From a bacterium (GTDB lineage Bacteria > Armatimonadota > UBA5829), in assembly GCA_021372295.1 (NCBI GenBank), contig JAJFUS010000024.1, positions 51,606 through 115,605 on the forward strand: DNA of 64,000 bases, in the 5' to 3' direction. Shown here piece after piece: positions 24,777 through 33,019 of this stretch (positions are counted from its first letter, which is position 1; each line of letters opens with the position of its first letter). The notes beneath the pieces are model-generated. The model saw only the letters and a list, made by a program, of their open reading frames with translations. It was not told the DNA's origin and ran no database searches. A program made the translations under genes and the position numbers.

Positions 24777-26339
24777 ATGATGTATCGCAATCTAGCTGCC
24801 ATTTTACTCGTCTCTACGATTATGCTTTGTGCCACAGAGCGCAGCTGGGCTGACGCTCGTAATACCGTAATCACAATACTTCACACCAACGACCTGCACG
24901 GCTACGTAATGCCGCGCGGCGAAATTGGAGGGCTGGCGCGCATTGCCACTTTGATCCGGCAGATACGCTCCGACATGCCGAATGTTTTGCTGCTGGACGC
25001 AGGTGATATTATTCATGGGTCGATGGAAGACTATTTATCCGGCGGTATTGCCACAATCACCGCTATGAATGCCGTCGACTATCAGGTGGTGGCATTTGGC
25101 AATCACGATTTAGATTTAGGTCAGACCATTGCAAAAAACGCAATTGCCGCCGCCAGGTTTCCATTTCTGGCAGCCAATATGCATGATGCCAACGGCTGCC
25201 GGTGGGACGGAGTCAGCCCTTGTCATATTTTAGTGGTGGACGGCGTCAGGGTGGGGGTTTTCGGGCTTGCGAGCCTTGAGACAGGGACCCTTCATTGGCC
25301 GTCGATGATGTGCGGCATTGTGATAGACGACCCAATCCAGACTGCGCAAACACTGGTTCCTGAGCTCAAGGCGAAGTGTGATGTGTTGATTGCGCTTTCC
25401 CATCTCGGTGCAGCAGAGGACGCAATTCTCGCCGAACAAGTGCCTGGAATCGATTTCATAGTAGGCGGCCATTCCCATAATGCCATACTTGACTGGCGAT
25501 GGGTCGGCAACACTCTAGTTACCCAGGCGGGCGCTTATGGTCGCGCACTTGGCCGGATCGACTTTGTGATTACCAATGACGACACCGGCGTACATATCAC
25601 GTCAGTAAATGGGAAAAACGGCACGTGGAACGACCCTGCAAAAGCGCCTCTGGGCAAGGTTTATCCCGAGCTTCCCCTGATCCCGATCGATAACTCAATT
25701 GCCGAGGACGAAGCCGTTCGCGCAGCGTACATGCCGTTCAGGGAAAAGGCCGACAAAAAGCTGGCCGAGGTAATCGGCAATTCGCAGCAGGCTCTTCCAG
25801 GTCGATCCGCAGGCGCTTTCGAGTCGAGCGCCGGAGACTTCGTGGCGGACGCCGTTCGTTCCACGGCAAACTCGGATATTGCCGTTATCGACGATGTCGG
25901 TTCGGTTTCAAAGAATGGCCTTCCCGCCGGAGTGCTTAATCTTGGGTCGGCGTATGGCTTGATCAGCGGCTTCACGCGTCAGGAGATTGTTGCATGTCAG
26001 ATGTCGGCATGCGACCTTACGAAAGCGCTGAACAGTGATTTCGCGAAAAAGAAAAGCATAAATTTGGCGATTTCAGGAGCCTCGCTGAAGTGCAAGTCCG
26101 TAGGAAGTGTACCGGTTATCTCGCAGATATGCATTGATGGAGAACCCGTTGACCCTTGCCGAATGGTCACAGTGGCCTCTCAGTCCTATGTAATGATGGA
26201 CATGATGGCGGTCGTGCCGGGTATCACAGTGGTCAGTGAACCTACATCCACAACCACCAGGGAAGCGATTGCTCAGTACATAACCAAGCTCTGTGAAGTC
26301 GTGCCTGTCGCGTGTGATCGGATAATATGTGAGCAGTGA
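24777..26339 (+). CDS. Secreted 5'-nucleotidase / UshA-like metallophosphoesterase
   Basis: A 520-residue periplasmic enzyme that would dephosphorylate extracellular nucleotides. The signal peptide is MMYRNLAAILLVSTIMLC...SWA (about 1-26). The metal-binding motifs of the metallophosphoesterase domain follow in order: HTNDLHG, DAGDIIHGS, GNHDLD, SHLG and GGHSHN. The C-terminal 5'-nucleotidase substrate domain starts near 330 (SAGDFVADAVR). Start choice is between adjacent ATGs at 24777 and 24780, both 3' of the acetyltransferase stop; an in-frame ATG at 24747 inside the previous gene is less likely because it spoils the signal peptide. Confidence 0.88.
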   Translation: MMYRNLAAILLVSTIMLCATERSWADARNTVITILHTNDLHGYVMPRGEIGGLARIATLIRQIRSDMPNVLLLDAGDIIHGSMEDYLSGGIATITAMNAVDYQVVAFGNHDLDLGQTIAKNAIAAARFPFLAANMHDANGCRWDGVSPCHILVVDGVRVGVFGLASLETGTLHWPSMMCGIVIDDPIQTAQTLVPELKAKCDVLIALSHLGAAEDAILAEQVPGIDFIVGGHSHNAILDWRWVGNTLVTQAGAYGRALGRIDFVITNDDTGVHITSVNGKNGTWNDPAKAPLGKVYPELPLIPIDNSIAEDEAVRAAYMPFREKADKKLAEVIGNSQQALPGRSAGAFESSAGDFVADAVRSTANSDIAVIDDVGSVSKNGLPAGVLNLGSAYGLISGFTRQEIVACQMSACDLTKALNSDFAKKKSINLAISGASLKCKSVGSVPVISQICIDGEPVDPCRMVTVASQSYVMMDMMAVVPGITVVSEPTSTTTREAIAQYITKLCEVVPVACDRIICEQ

Positions 26340-26404
26340 CAAGCTCTTAAATATAGCGCCGCAATCAGTTCACGCACTTCCTTGATGCAGGGTGTATGTC
26401 AAAT

Positions 26405-26472
26405 GTGGGGAAAGTGATCTGAGGGTTTCACCCTCAGACTCCTGACCAAGGGCAGAGCCCCAAATCTCCCCG
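26405..26472. repeat. Second copy of the multi-hairpin element modules (partial, inverted)
   Basis: CTGAGGGTTTCACCCTCAG (26419-26437) and GGGCAGAGCCCC (26450-26461) are the reverse-orientation counterparts of modules at 10443-10484. On the opposite strand both copies share TGAAACCCTCAGAT. The other hairpins of the first copy are absent. Confidence 0.6.
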
Positions 26473-26504
26473 TTTTTGACACGCATCCCTCGACGCAACG
26501 CTAA

Positions 26505-26533
26505 TTGACAGCGCGCCACACTCAACATATAAT
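26505..26533 (+). promoter_or_regulatory. Consensus sigma-70-type promoter for the ABC ATPase gene
   Basis: TTGACA (26505-26510), exactly 17 nt, TATAAT (26528-26533): a full match to consensus, suggesting strong expression. Confidence 0.8.
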
Positions 26534-26544
26534 GCATTATATGG

Positions 26545-26645
26545 CTGCGGCAGTCCTTATGCCGCCCCAAAGTCCCGGGGAAATTTGCTATTAGCCGCTT
26601 CGGCAAAATGGGGACAAGCCCGAAGCGAAAACGGAGGAATCCTCT
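26545..26645 (+). promoter_or_regulatory. Structured 5' leader of the ABC ATPase gene
   Basis: The ~105-nt leader can form GCGGCA/TGCCGC (26547-26565). Downstream, CGCTTCGG (26596-26603) can pair either locally as GCCGCTTCGGC or with CCGAAGCG (26620-26627), two mutually exclusive hairpins. The ribosome site GGAGG (26633-26637) is followed by CCTCT (26641-26645), so it can be masked by a 3-nt-loop hairpin. No known riboswitch class recognised. Confidence 0.35.
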
Positions 26646-26647
26646 AA

Positions 26648-27745
26648 ATGGCGCAAGTCATTCTCAACAACCTCACCAAAACGTACAAGAACGTGACCGC
26701 GGTTAACGAAGTAAACCTCGAAATCAAAGACAAAGAGTTCATGGTTTTCGTCGGCCCGTCGGGCTGCGGCAAGACAACCTGCCTGCGAATGATCGCGGGT
26801 CTCGAAGAGATCACTTCGGGCGAGATTCACATCGGCGACAAACTGGTAAACGACGTATCTCCCAAGGATCGCGATATTGCGATGGTCTTCCAGAATTATG
26901 CTCTCTACCCTCACATGAGCGTCTACGACAACATGTCGTTCGGCCTGAAGTTGCACAAAGTTCCAAAGGAACAGATCAAGAGCCGCGTAGCCGAGGCCGC
27001 AGGGCTCCTGGGTCTGACCGATCTCCTGAACAGAAAGCCCAAACAGCTTTCAGGCGGTCAGAGGCAGCGCGTCGCGTTGGGTAGGGCCATCGTGCGAGAG
27101 CCTTCCGTGTTCCTTATGGACGAACCGCTTTCCAACCTCGACGCCAAGCTGCGCGTTCAAACCCGCGCTGAGCTGATTAAGCTCCATCGAAGGCTCGGAA
27201 TCACAACCATTTACGTTACCCACGATCAGGTCGAAGCCATGACTATGGGCGACCGCATAATGGTCATGTGCGGCGGGCTGGTTCAGCAGGTGGACACCCC
27301 TCTGGGACTATATAACAAGCCGGCCAACAAGTTCGTGGCGGGTTTCATAGGTACGCCGTCGATGAACTTCCTGACCGTCAAGATCGAGGACGACGGCATT
27401 ATCAACGGCGGCTGTTTCAAGGTCAAAGCTCCAGCGGATAAAGTCGGCTTGCTTAAGCCATATATTGGCAAGGAAGTCGAATTCGGCATCCGACCTGAAG
27501 ACATATTCGATAAGAACCTCACGAACCTCGTCCAGGCGACTTCAGATAATGTAGCAAAGGCGACGGTGGAGGTGATCGAACCGATGGGATCGATCGTGAC
27601 GCTTTATCTGAGCTGCGGCACACACTCGATGGTCGCCAGCATCGACGCTGAGACCCATGCCAAGGAGCTTCAAGAAGTAGACCTTATCTTCGACATGGCT
27701 AAGACTCACCTCTTCGACAAAGACACTGAGCTGGCGATTTACTGA
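26648..27745 (+). CDS. ugpC: Sugar-type ABC transporter ATP-binding protein (UgpC/MsmK-like)
   Basis: A 365-residue ATPase of the carbohydrate importer subfamily. Walker A GPSGCGKTT (about 37-45), Q-loop FQNYALYPHM, signature LSGGQRQR, Walker B FLMDEPLSNLD and H-loop THDQVEAM are intact. The C-terminal ~130 residues form the MalK/UgpC-type regulatory domain (FIGTPSMNFL, FGIRPEDI). No permease or binding-protein gene is next to it, so it may be an MsmK-like ATPase shared by several importers. It has its own consensus promoter, a structured leader and its own terminator, so it is a single-gene unit. Confidence 0.92.
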   Translation: MAQVILNNLTKTYKNVTAVNEVNLEIKDKEFMVFVGPSGCGKTTCLRMIAGLEEITSGEIHIGDKLVNDVSPKDRDIAMVFQNYALYPHMSVYDNMSFGLKLHKVPKEQIKSRVAEAAGLLGLTDLLNRKPKQLSGGQRQRVALGRAIVREPSVFLMDEPLSNLDAKLRVQTRAELIKLHRRLGITTIYVTHDQVEAMTMGDRIMVMCGGLVQQVDTPLGLYNKPANKFVAGFIGTPSMNFLTVKIEDDGIINGGCFKVKAPADKVGLLKPYIGKEVEFGIRPEDIFDKNLTNLVQATSDNVAKATVEVIEPMGSIVTLYLSCGTHSMVASIDAETHAKELQEVDLIFDMAKTHLFDKDTELAIY

Positions 27746-27772
27746 CGCTCGTTTTTTGCATAAACTGCATCG

Positions 27773-27805
27773 AAACGGCCTCGAGAAACCGGGGCCGTTT
27801 TTTTT
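27773..27805 (+). terminator. Rho-independent terminator after the ABC ATPase gene
   Basis: Stem AAACGGCC/GGCCGTTT (27773-27780 with 27793-27800) followed by eight T's in total. Its core CGGCCTCG...AAACCGGGGCCG recurs at 28878-28907. Confidence 0.9.
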
Positions 27806-27856
27806 AGTTGTAGTGCAACAGTTGAATTTTGCAGATTTGAGGCATTGAATGCTTAA

Positions 27857-27873
27857 ATGGTACGATTATTGCG
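27857..27873 (+). promoter_or_regulatory. Sigma-54-type (-24/-12) promoter of the SUMF1 PEP-CTERM gene
   Basis: TGGTACGATTATTGCG: the invariant GG (27859-27860) and GC (27871-27872) are separated by exactly 10 nt as sigma-54 requires. The ATG is about 52 bp downstream. The motif almost matches that before the second PEP-CTERM gene at 57886-57902 (TTGGCACGATTTATGCA). Confidence 0.65.
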
Positions 27874-27924
27874 AGTATTAATACCTGGTTAATATTGATG
27901 AGATTAGCGCGCGAGGAGGATGGG

Positions 27925-28851
27925 ATGACAAAGCGAATATTTGCAGTAACAGCGACACTTGCGTTGCTGGGTTTTGGTATTGCCGGTCGAGCGGATGTGT
28001 TCAATTTAGGTTCGGGTTATACGAACTTGGAAACGGTCGAAGTTGGTGATGCGGGAAACACCGCTGATACCACCGGTTACGGTTCGGTGAGCTACAACTA
28101 CAATATCGGCAAATATGAAGTAACATCAAAGCAGTATTGCGATTTCTTGAATGCTAAGGCCAAAACCGACACATACGGGTTGTACAGCTCATACATGTGG
28201 AGTAACAAATATGGCTGCAAAATTCAGCAGAGCGGCACTTCCGGCAATTTCAGCTACAGCGTGACTGATGATTACGCTAATCGCCCTGTGAACTATGTAA
28301 GCTACTATGACGCCTGCCGGTTCGCAAACTGGCTGAACAATGGCCAGGGCAATGGCGACACTGAAACCGGCGCATATACTATGACATCCGAAACCATCAC
28401 GCGTAGTGCGGACTATAAGTGGGCTGTGACCAGCGAGGATGAATGGTATAAGGCAGCTTATTATAAAGGCGGCGAAACCGATGCCGGTTACTGGCTTTAC
28501 CCCACTCAGAGTGATTCCGTTGACACCTACAGGGCAAACTATTACAACTCTACAACAACTGACGTTGGTTTGTATGCGTGTCCCAGCGCTTACGGTACGT
28601 TTGATCAGGGTGGCAATGTAATGGAGTGGAACGAAGAATTAGTAAGTAACACTTCTCACAAATTGCGTGGTGGTTCGTTCAAACTCGACAGGGAGTATCT
28701 CAAGTCTTCGCAGTCGCTTTCCTCATTCTCAACGGACGAGATGCCTACCATCGGGTTCCGTGTCGTTCAGGCAGTTCCTGAGCCTTCCTCAATTATTGCC
28801 CTGCTTGGCGGTATTGGCTCACTTCTCGCTTCGAAACGCCGGAAATCATAG
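27925..28851 (+). CDS. SUMF1/FGE-sulfatase domain PEP-CTERM protein
   Basis: A 308-residue secreted protein. A signal peptide (MTKRIFAVTATLALLGFGIAG) is followed by a formylglycine-generating-enzyme-like fold (IGKYEVTSKQYCDFLNA, NRPVNYVSYYDACRFANWLN, TSEDEWYKAAYY, DQGGNVMEWNE, LRGGSF, IGFRVVQ). The end is VPEPSSIIALLGG, a hydrophobic stretch and SKRRKS, the tripartite PEP-CTERM signal that an exosortase would process. The catalytic Cys pair of true FGE is not apparent, so a structural or binding role is likely. The ATG at 27925 follows GAGGAGG; an in-frame TTG at 27895 is less likely. Confidence 0.88.
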   Translation: MTKRIFAVTATLALLGFGIAGRADVFNLGSGYTNLETVEVGDAGNTADTTGYGSVSYNYNIGKYEVTSKQYCDFLNAKAKTDTYGLYSSYMWSNKYGCKIQQSGTSGNFSYSVTDDYANRPVNYVSYYDACRFANWLNNGQGNGDTETGAYTMTSETITRSADYKWAVTSEDEWYKAAYYKGGETDAGYWLYPTQSDSVDTYRANYYNSTTTDVGLYACPSAYGTFDQGGNVMEWNEELVSNTSHKLRGGSFKLDREYLKSSQSLSSFSTDEMPTIGFRVVQAVPEPSSIIALLGGIGSLLASKRRKS

Positions 28852-28877
28852 ATATTCGGCTTGCCAATAGATACGAT

Positions 28878-28907
28878 AATCGGCCTCGGAAAACCGGGGC
28901 CGATTTT
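28878..28907 (+). terminator. Terminator after the SUMF1 PEP-CTERM gene
   Basis: Stem AATCGGCC/GGCCGATT (28878-28885 with 28898-28905) followed by TT. Core very similar to the terminator at 27773-27805. Confidence 0.8.
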
Positions 28908-28977
28908 ACATGTGGAGGAATTCGGAGCCACAATTGGGAAGATATTACCAACGCTTTATATAGCGCAAAGGTGATCC

Positions 28978-30336
28978 ATGCCCGGCCTTTTTCCTGAAAA
29001 TCCCGAAGAAATGTCCCACCAGCCCCTGGCGGCTCGTATGCGGCCCAGGACATTGGACGAATTCGTCGGCCAGGAACAAATTCTGGCTCCGGGCACGCTC
29101 CTTCGCACGGCCATCGAGAAGGACGAGCTCCCCTCCATGATTTTCTGGGGTCCGGCAGGCTGCGGCAAGAGTACCCTTGCCGCAGTAATTGCGCGACATA
29201 CCAAAGCGCGGTTCGAGAGTTTCAGCGCGGTTACGTCGGGCGTTCCCGAGATGCGCAAAGTGATCGCCAGATCCAGAGAGCAGCGCAAACTCGACGGCCG
29301 CAAGACCATCCTCTTCGTCGATGAGATCCATCGCTTCAACAAGGCCCAACAGGACGCCCTTCTGCCGCATGTCGAGGACGGAACCGTAATCCTCATCGGT
29401 GCGACCACGGAGAACCCGTATTTCGAGGTCAACACTCCACTTCTGTCCCGCGCGCGCATATTCCGGTTCGAGCCATTATCGGACGAGCACATTCGCACTC
29501 TGCTCGAACGAGCCATTCACGACACCGAGCGCGGCCTGGGCAACGAGAGCGTGGCGATTGAAGACGACGCCATGCGTCATGTTATAGATGTAAGCGAAGG
29601 CGACGCCCGCAGCGCCCTGAATGCTCTGGAAGCAGCAGTCGCCTCCACCCAAATCGACCCTCAAACCGGCGTAAAAACAGTAACGCAAAAAATAGCTGAA
29701 GAAGCTGTGCAAAAAAGGGTGTTGAAATACGACCGTAATGGGGATAACCACTACGACACCGTCTCGGCATACATAAAGTCGATGCGCGGCTCAGACCCGG
29801 ACGCCGCAGTTTACTGGCTTGCCCGAATGCTGGCTGCTGGGGAAGACCCCAAGTTCGTGGCGAGGCGATTGGTCATAGCTGCCGCGGAAGATGTCGGTAA
29901 TGCCGACCCTATGGCGCTGGTCGTGGCGAACGCGGCTGTGCAGGCGGTGCAGTTTGTGGGCATGCCGGAGGCTCGAATACCTCTGGCTCAGGCGACCGTA
30001 TATCTGGCTTGCGCACCTAAAAGCAACGCAAGCTACATGGCAATCAATCGGGCGGATAAAGATGTAATGGAAAGAAAGGGGCCTCCCGTGCCGACACACC
30101 TTCGGGACTCAAGCTATCCCGGCGCAAAGGCTCTCGGTCACGGCAAGGGATATTTGTATCCTCACGACTTCCCCGGCCATTACGTCGAGCAAGAATACCT
30201 GCCGCCATCCGCACGAAGTGGGCCATATTACGAGCCCACAGAGCACGGTCATGAGGCCAAGTTCAAACAACGCCTGGAAAGACTGCGAAAGTCCGGCTCC
30301 GGCGCTGATGACATTAAGGCGGACGAAGAGTCGTGA
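28978..30336 (+). CDS. rarA: Replication-associated recombination protein A (RarA/MgsA) AAA ATPase
   Basis: RarA acts at stalled replication forks and binds the single-strand binding protein. The 452-residue protein is of normal size. RPRTLDEFVGQEQIL leads into Walker A GPAGCGKST, Walker B ILFVDEIHRFN, sensor 1 IGATTENPYFEV and sensor 2 GDARSALNALE. The C-terminal RarA domain has YDRNGDNHYDTVSAYIKSMRGSDPDAAVYWLARM. An AAGGTGAT ribosome site precedes the ATG. Its stop overlaps the GTG of mnmA by 4 bp, starting a chain of tightly packed genes to sigB. Confidence 0.95.
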   Translation: MPGLFPENPEEMSHQPLAARMRPRTLDEFVGQEQILAPGTLLRTAIEKDELPSMIFWGPAGCGKSTLAAVIARHTKARFESFSAVTSGVPEMRKVIARSREQRKLDGRKTILFVDEIHRFNKAQQDALLPHVEDGTVILIGATTENPYFEVNTPLLSRARIFRFEPLSDEHIRTLLERAIHDTERGLGNESVAIEDDAMRHVIDVSEGDARSALNALEAAVASTQIDPQTGVKTVTQKIAEEAVQKRVLKYDRNGDNHYDTVSAYIKSMRGSDPDAAVYWLARMLAAGEDPKFVARRLVIAAAEDVGNADPMALVVANAAVQAVQFVGMPEARIPLAQATVYLACAPKSNASYMAINRADKDVMERKGPPVPTHLRDSSYPGAKALGHGKGYLYPHDFPGHYVEQEYLPPSARSGPYYEPTEHGHEAKFKQRLERLRKSGSGADDIKADEES

Positions 30337-31418
30337 GCAATCGTAGAGTTGTTGTCGCGATGAGCGGCGGGGTCGACAGTTCGGTTGTCGCCGCGATGCT
30401 CCTTGACAAAGGATATGAAGTGATCGGCGTCACAATGCGCATGTGGTCGTCCGAAGATGAAAAAATCGAGAGCATTGCGCGTCAGGCCGGGCAGGATGCC
30501 GCCAGGGTTGCGTCGAATCTTGGTATACAGCATTATGTGCTCGACGTCCGCGAGCGGTTCGCAAGTTGTGTGATGCAGAATTTTATCGACGAATACAGCC
30601 ATGGCCGAACGCCGAACCCGTGCGTTGTGTGCAATCCGAAGATCAAGTTCGGCGAATTGCTGCGATACGCGCAGGACGAACTCGACGCGGATTATATCGC
30701 GACAGGTCACTACTCCCGCATAGAGTGGGACGAGCCGACCGCAAAATGGAAGCTCTTCAAAGGTTTGGATCGCCGAAAGGATCAGGCTTACGTATTGTAC
30801 AGGCTCAGTCAAAGCCAGCTGGGTAAGATACTCATGCCACTGGGGTATCATACTAAGAACGAAGTGCGCGCCATGGCCGATAAACTGGGTTTGGGCTTGA
30901 CCGAGAGGCCGGAGAGCCAGGATATATGTTTCATACCCGACGGCGGCTATCAGGATTTTCTTAAAAAAGCCGCGCCAGAGCTTATGCGGCCAGGCCCTAT
31001 AGTGGACACGTCGGGCAAAGTTCTGGGCGAGCACGAGGGAATCGCGTTTTATACAGTAGGTCAGCGGCGAGGCCTGCGTGTGGCATCCGGTCGAAGATTG
31101 TACGTAATTGCGATAAATGCGCGTTCAAATGCAGTCATATTGGGCGATCCGAGTGAGTTCAGTCAAACGGCTGTGGTACTAAAGCATGTAAATATGATAT
31201 CTGGCGAGAAACTTACGAAATCCATTGCCGTTTCAGCGAAGATAAGGTATAATGCGCAGGATTCGCCTGCCATTTTAAGGCCATTAGCTGACAACCGCGC
31301 CGAGCTTTTATTCGACAGCGAGCAGCGGGCGGTCACACCGGGACAGTCGGCGGTGTTCTATATCGGCGACGAGGTCATCGGCGGCGGCATAATTGTAGAC
31401 AATACGGAGTTGATATGA
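30333..31418 (+). CDS. mnmA: tRNA-specific 2-thiouridylase
   Basis: MnmA puts sulfur at C2 of wobble uridine 34 in tRNAs for Lys, Glu and Gln (all three of which have genes in this window). The 361-residue protein has the PP-loop AMSGGVDSSVVAAML, the catalytic cysteine in NPCVVCNPKIKFG, its partner in SQDICFIPDG, and the C-terminal beta domain (FYTVGQRRGLRVA). It begins with GTG overlapping the rarA stop and ends with TGA overlapping the ATG of the next gene, so it is translationally coupled on both sides. Confidence 0.95.
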   Translation: MSNRRVVVAMSGGVDSSVVAAMLLDKGYEVIGVTMRMWSSEDEKIESIARQAGQDAARVASNLGIQHYVLDVRERFASCVMQNFIDEYSHGRTPNPCVVCNPKIKFGELLRYAQDELDADYIATGHYSRIEWDEPTAKWKLFKGLDRRKDQAYVLYRLSQSQLGKILMPLGYHTKNEVRAMADKLGLGLTERPESQDICFIPDGGYQDFLKKAAPELMRPGPIVDTSGKVLGEHEGIAFYTVGQRRGLRVASGRRLYVIAINARSNAVILGDPSEFSQTAVVLKHVNMISGEKLTKSIAVSAKIRYNAQDSPAILRPLADNRAELLFDSEQRAVTPGQSAVFYIGDEVIGGGIIVDNTELI

Positions 31419-31816
31419 TTGGCTTGATGGTCGTTGCCATAGTCCTGTTGAGCGCGACGTTAATAGCATTAGTTGTGGGGTTGGCGTTCTATTTTCGCCG
31501 TCTGGACAGCGCCGTTCGAGAGTTGGAAGATACTCTGAAGGCGACCAGAAACGAGATAGCGCCTCTCGCAGACGAAATAAGGCGGGTCTTGAGGCATACC
31601 AATGAACTTGTAATGGATGCCCGCGCGCATATGGATCATTGCTGCGGTTTGATGAAGTCGGTCGAGAACCTGGTTGAAGGCAAAACGATTGTCGATGCGG
31701 CGGAACGAGCCGTCTCAAGTTCCAGGACGACGCTTAAGTCATTGATATATGGCATTAAAGAGGGTCTAAAGTCATTTCGAAGCGCAGAAGAACAATCTGA
31801 AGAAATTGACGAGTAA
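31415..31816 (+). CDS. YtxG-like DUF948 membrane-anchored protein
   Basis: A 133-residue protein with one N-terminal transmembrane helix (about 3-26) and a long amphipathic helical domain (about 28-130) as in DUF948 proteins such as B. subtilis YtxG, a general-stress protein. ATG overlaps the mnmA stop (ATGA). A YtxH-like gene follows after 36 bp and the rsbV-rsbW-sigB module a little further, so the stress link is supported by position. Molecular function is unknown. Confidence 0.75.
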   Translation: MIGLMVVAIVLLSATLIALVVGLAFYFRRLDSAVRELEDTLKATRNEIAPLADEIRRVLRHTNELVMDARAHMDHCCGLMKSVENLVEGKTIVDAAERAVSSSRTTLKSLIYGIKEGLKSFRSAEEQSEEIDE

Positions 31817-31852
31817 CAATTCTAATATCCAGTAACTGGGAGGAATCCAAAG

Positions 31853-32194
31853 ATGAATGAAAATCGAGAAGAAAAAGGCGGCAGTGTATTTCTTAATTTC
31901 CTGGCGGGAATGGGCCTGGGTGCGCTGGTCGGCGCGGTTGCCGCATTGCTCGTCGCGCCTAAGTCCGGCGACGAGACCCGGGAAGACATCAAGCATGCCA
32001 CAGAAGACTTTCGCAACAAGGCGAACAAGATGGTGCACGAACTTTCCGAATCGAGCGAGGAGCTTGTAAAGAAGAGCAAGGAGCTTCTTGAGGCCACTCG
32101 AGGAAAGGTGCAGAATGCTGTCGAGGCCGGTAAGCAGGCTGTGACATCTTGCAGAGAACATTCAACTGAAGAGTCTGAGAAGTCTGAAGATTGA
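31853..32194 (+). CDS. YtxH-like protein
   Basis: A 113-residue protein with the YtxH layout: a short N-terminal glycine-rich hydrophobic helix (LAGMGLGALVGAVAALLVAPKSG, about 17-39) followed by a charged, probably coiled-coil region (about 42-113). A GGGAGG ribosome site precedes the ATG. In B. subtilis ytxG and ytxH are adjacent and controlled by sigma-B; here the same pair lies directly upstream of an rsbV-rsbW-sigB set. Confidence 0.8.
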   Translation: MNENREEKGGSVFLNFLAGMGLGALVGAVAALLVAPKSGDETREDIKHATEDFRNKANKMVHELSESSEELVKKSKELLEATRGKVQNAVEAGKQAVTSCREHSTEESEKSED

Positions 32195-32249
32195 CTTCGC
32201 CAGTTGGAACGATTGACAACAACGCCGGATAAGACGAGGTGAGTGTGAC

Positions 32250-32606
32250 GTGAACTTCAAAATCGACGTAAGGACAATGGAGGAAGAACTCCCAATCATC
32301 GAACTCGAGGGCGAGGTGGATGTCTATACCGCTCCACAGCTCAAGCAGCAGATCATCAACATCCTCGAAAGCAACGCCAAAGAACTGGTGGTGGACCTTA
32401 CCAAGGTCGATTACCTCGATTCCACGGCACTGGGTGTTCTCATCGGGGGGCTCAAACGCATGCGCGAGGTGGACGGCAATATGGTTCTTATCTGCCCGAA
32501 CCCTCGAATCCGCCGGGTGTTCGAGATCACCGGTCTCGACAAAATCTTCGACATATACAATTCCGAAGAAGATGCCCGCGAGGTCATGGGAAAGGAGATT
32601 CAGTGA
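32250..32606 (+). CDS. rsbV: Anti-sigma-factor antagonist (RsbV, STAS domain)
   Basis: A 118-residue STAS protein. Unphosphorylated RsbV frees the sigma factor by binding the anti-sigma kinase. The conserved phosphorylatable Ser lies in VDYLDSTALGVLIGG (about 53-67), and IELEGEVDVYTAPQLK and FEITGLDKIFDIY are also typical. The start is GTG at 32250. The rsbW GTG lies inside its last codon, overlapping by 4 bp. Confidence 0.92.
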   Translation: MNFKIDVRTMEEELPIIELEGEVDVYTAPQLKQQIINILESNAKELVVDLTKVDYLDSTALGVLIGGLKRMREVDGNMVLICPNPRIRRVFEITGLDKIFDIYNSEEDAREVMGKEIQ

Positions 32607-33019
32607 ACGTGCCGAACAACTGCGTGGAACTCAAGATTCCGTGCAAACCGGAGTATGTTGGCGTCGCCAGGTTGGCCATCTTGGGTGTTGCCAGCCGCAT
32701 GAAGTTTTCCTATGACGAAGTTGAAGATGTCAGATTAGCCGTCGGAGAAGCGTGTACGACTTCAGTCGAATGGGCCGAACGAAACGGTAATACCGAGTCC
32801 AACATCGTGCTGATCAGTGAGATCGGAGACGACAGACTGACCGTAGACATAATTGATGAAGCTGGTTCGAGAAATGACGGTAACGTCGGTGGAGAGGCCG
32901 AGCAGGAACCCGAGAATCTCGGTGCGCTGCTGGTAACCTTGCTGGTTGATGAGGTTACAGTGGAGCCCAAGGATAACGGCACGCATGTTCGGATGGTCAA
33001 GTATGCAGGACAACGATAG
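32603..33019 (+). CDS. rsbW: Anti-sigma factor, RsbW-like GHKL protein with altered N-box
   Basis: RsbW sequesters the sigma factor and phosphorylates RsbV. The 138-residue protein aligns over the whole Bergerat fold (EDVRLAVGEACTTSVEWA, residues 41-58). The N-box Glu49 is kept, but the Mg-coordinating Asn, present in the family motif EACTNAV, is Thr53 here. The G1 region is IIDEAGSRND instead of a DxGxG motif, and the G2 loop is NLGALLV instead of GLGL. Either the protein is a kinase-poor sigma-binding switch or it uses variant contacts. sigB starts 17 bp inside its 3' end. Confidence 0.85.
   Translation: MNVPNNCVELKIPCKPEYVGVARLAILGVASRMKFSYDEVEDVRLAVGEACTTSVEWAERNGNTESNIVLISEIGDDRLTVDIIDEAGSRNDGNVGGEAEQEPENLGALLVTLLVDEVTVEPKDNGTHVRMVKYAGQR

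Noticed and set aside
27925..28851. True formylglycine-generating enzyme
   Set aside because: The active-site cysteine pair is not apparent and the protein carries a PEP-CTERM surface-sorting signal; no sulfatase is adjacent.
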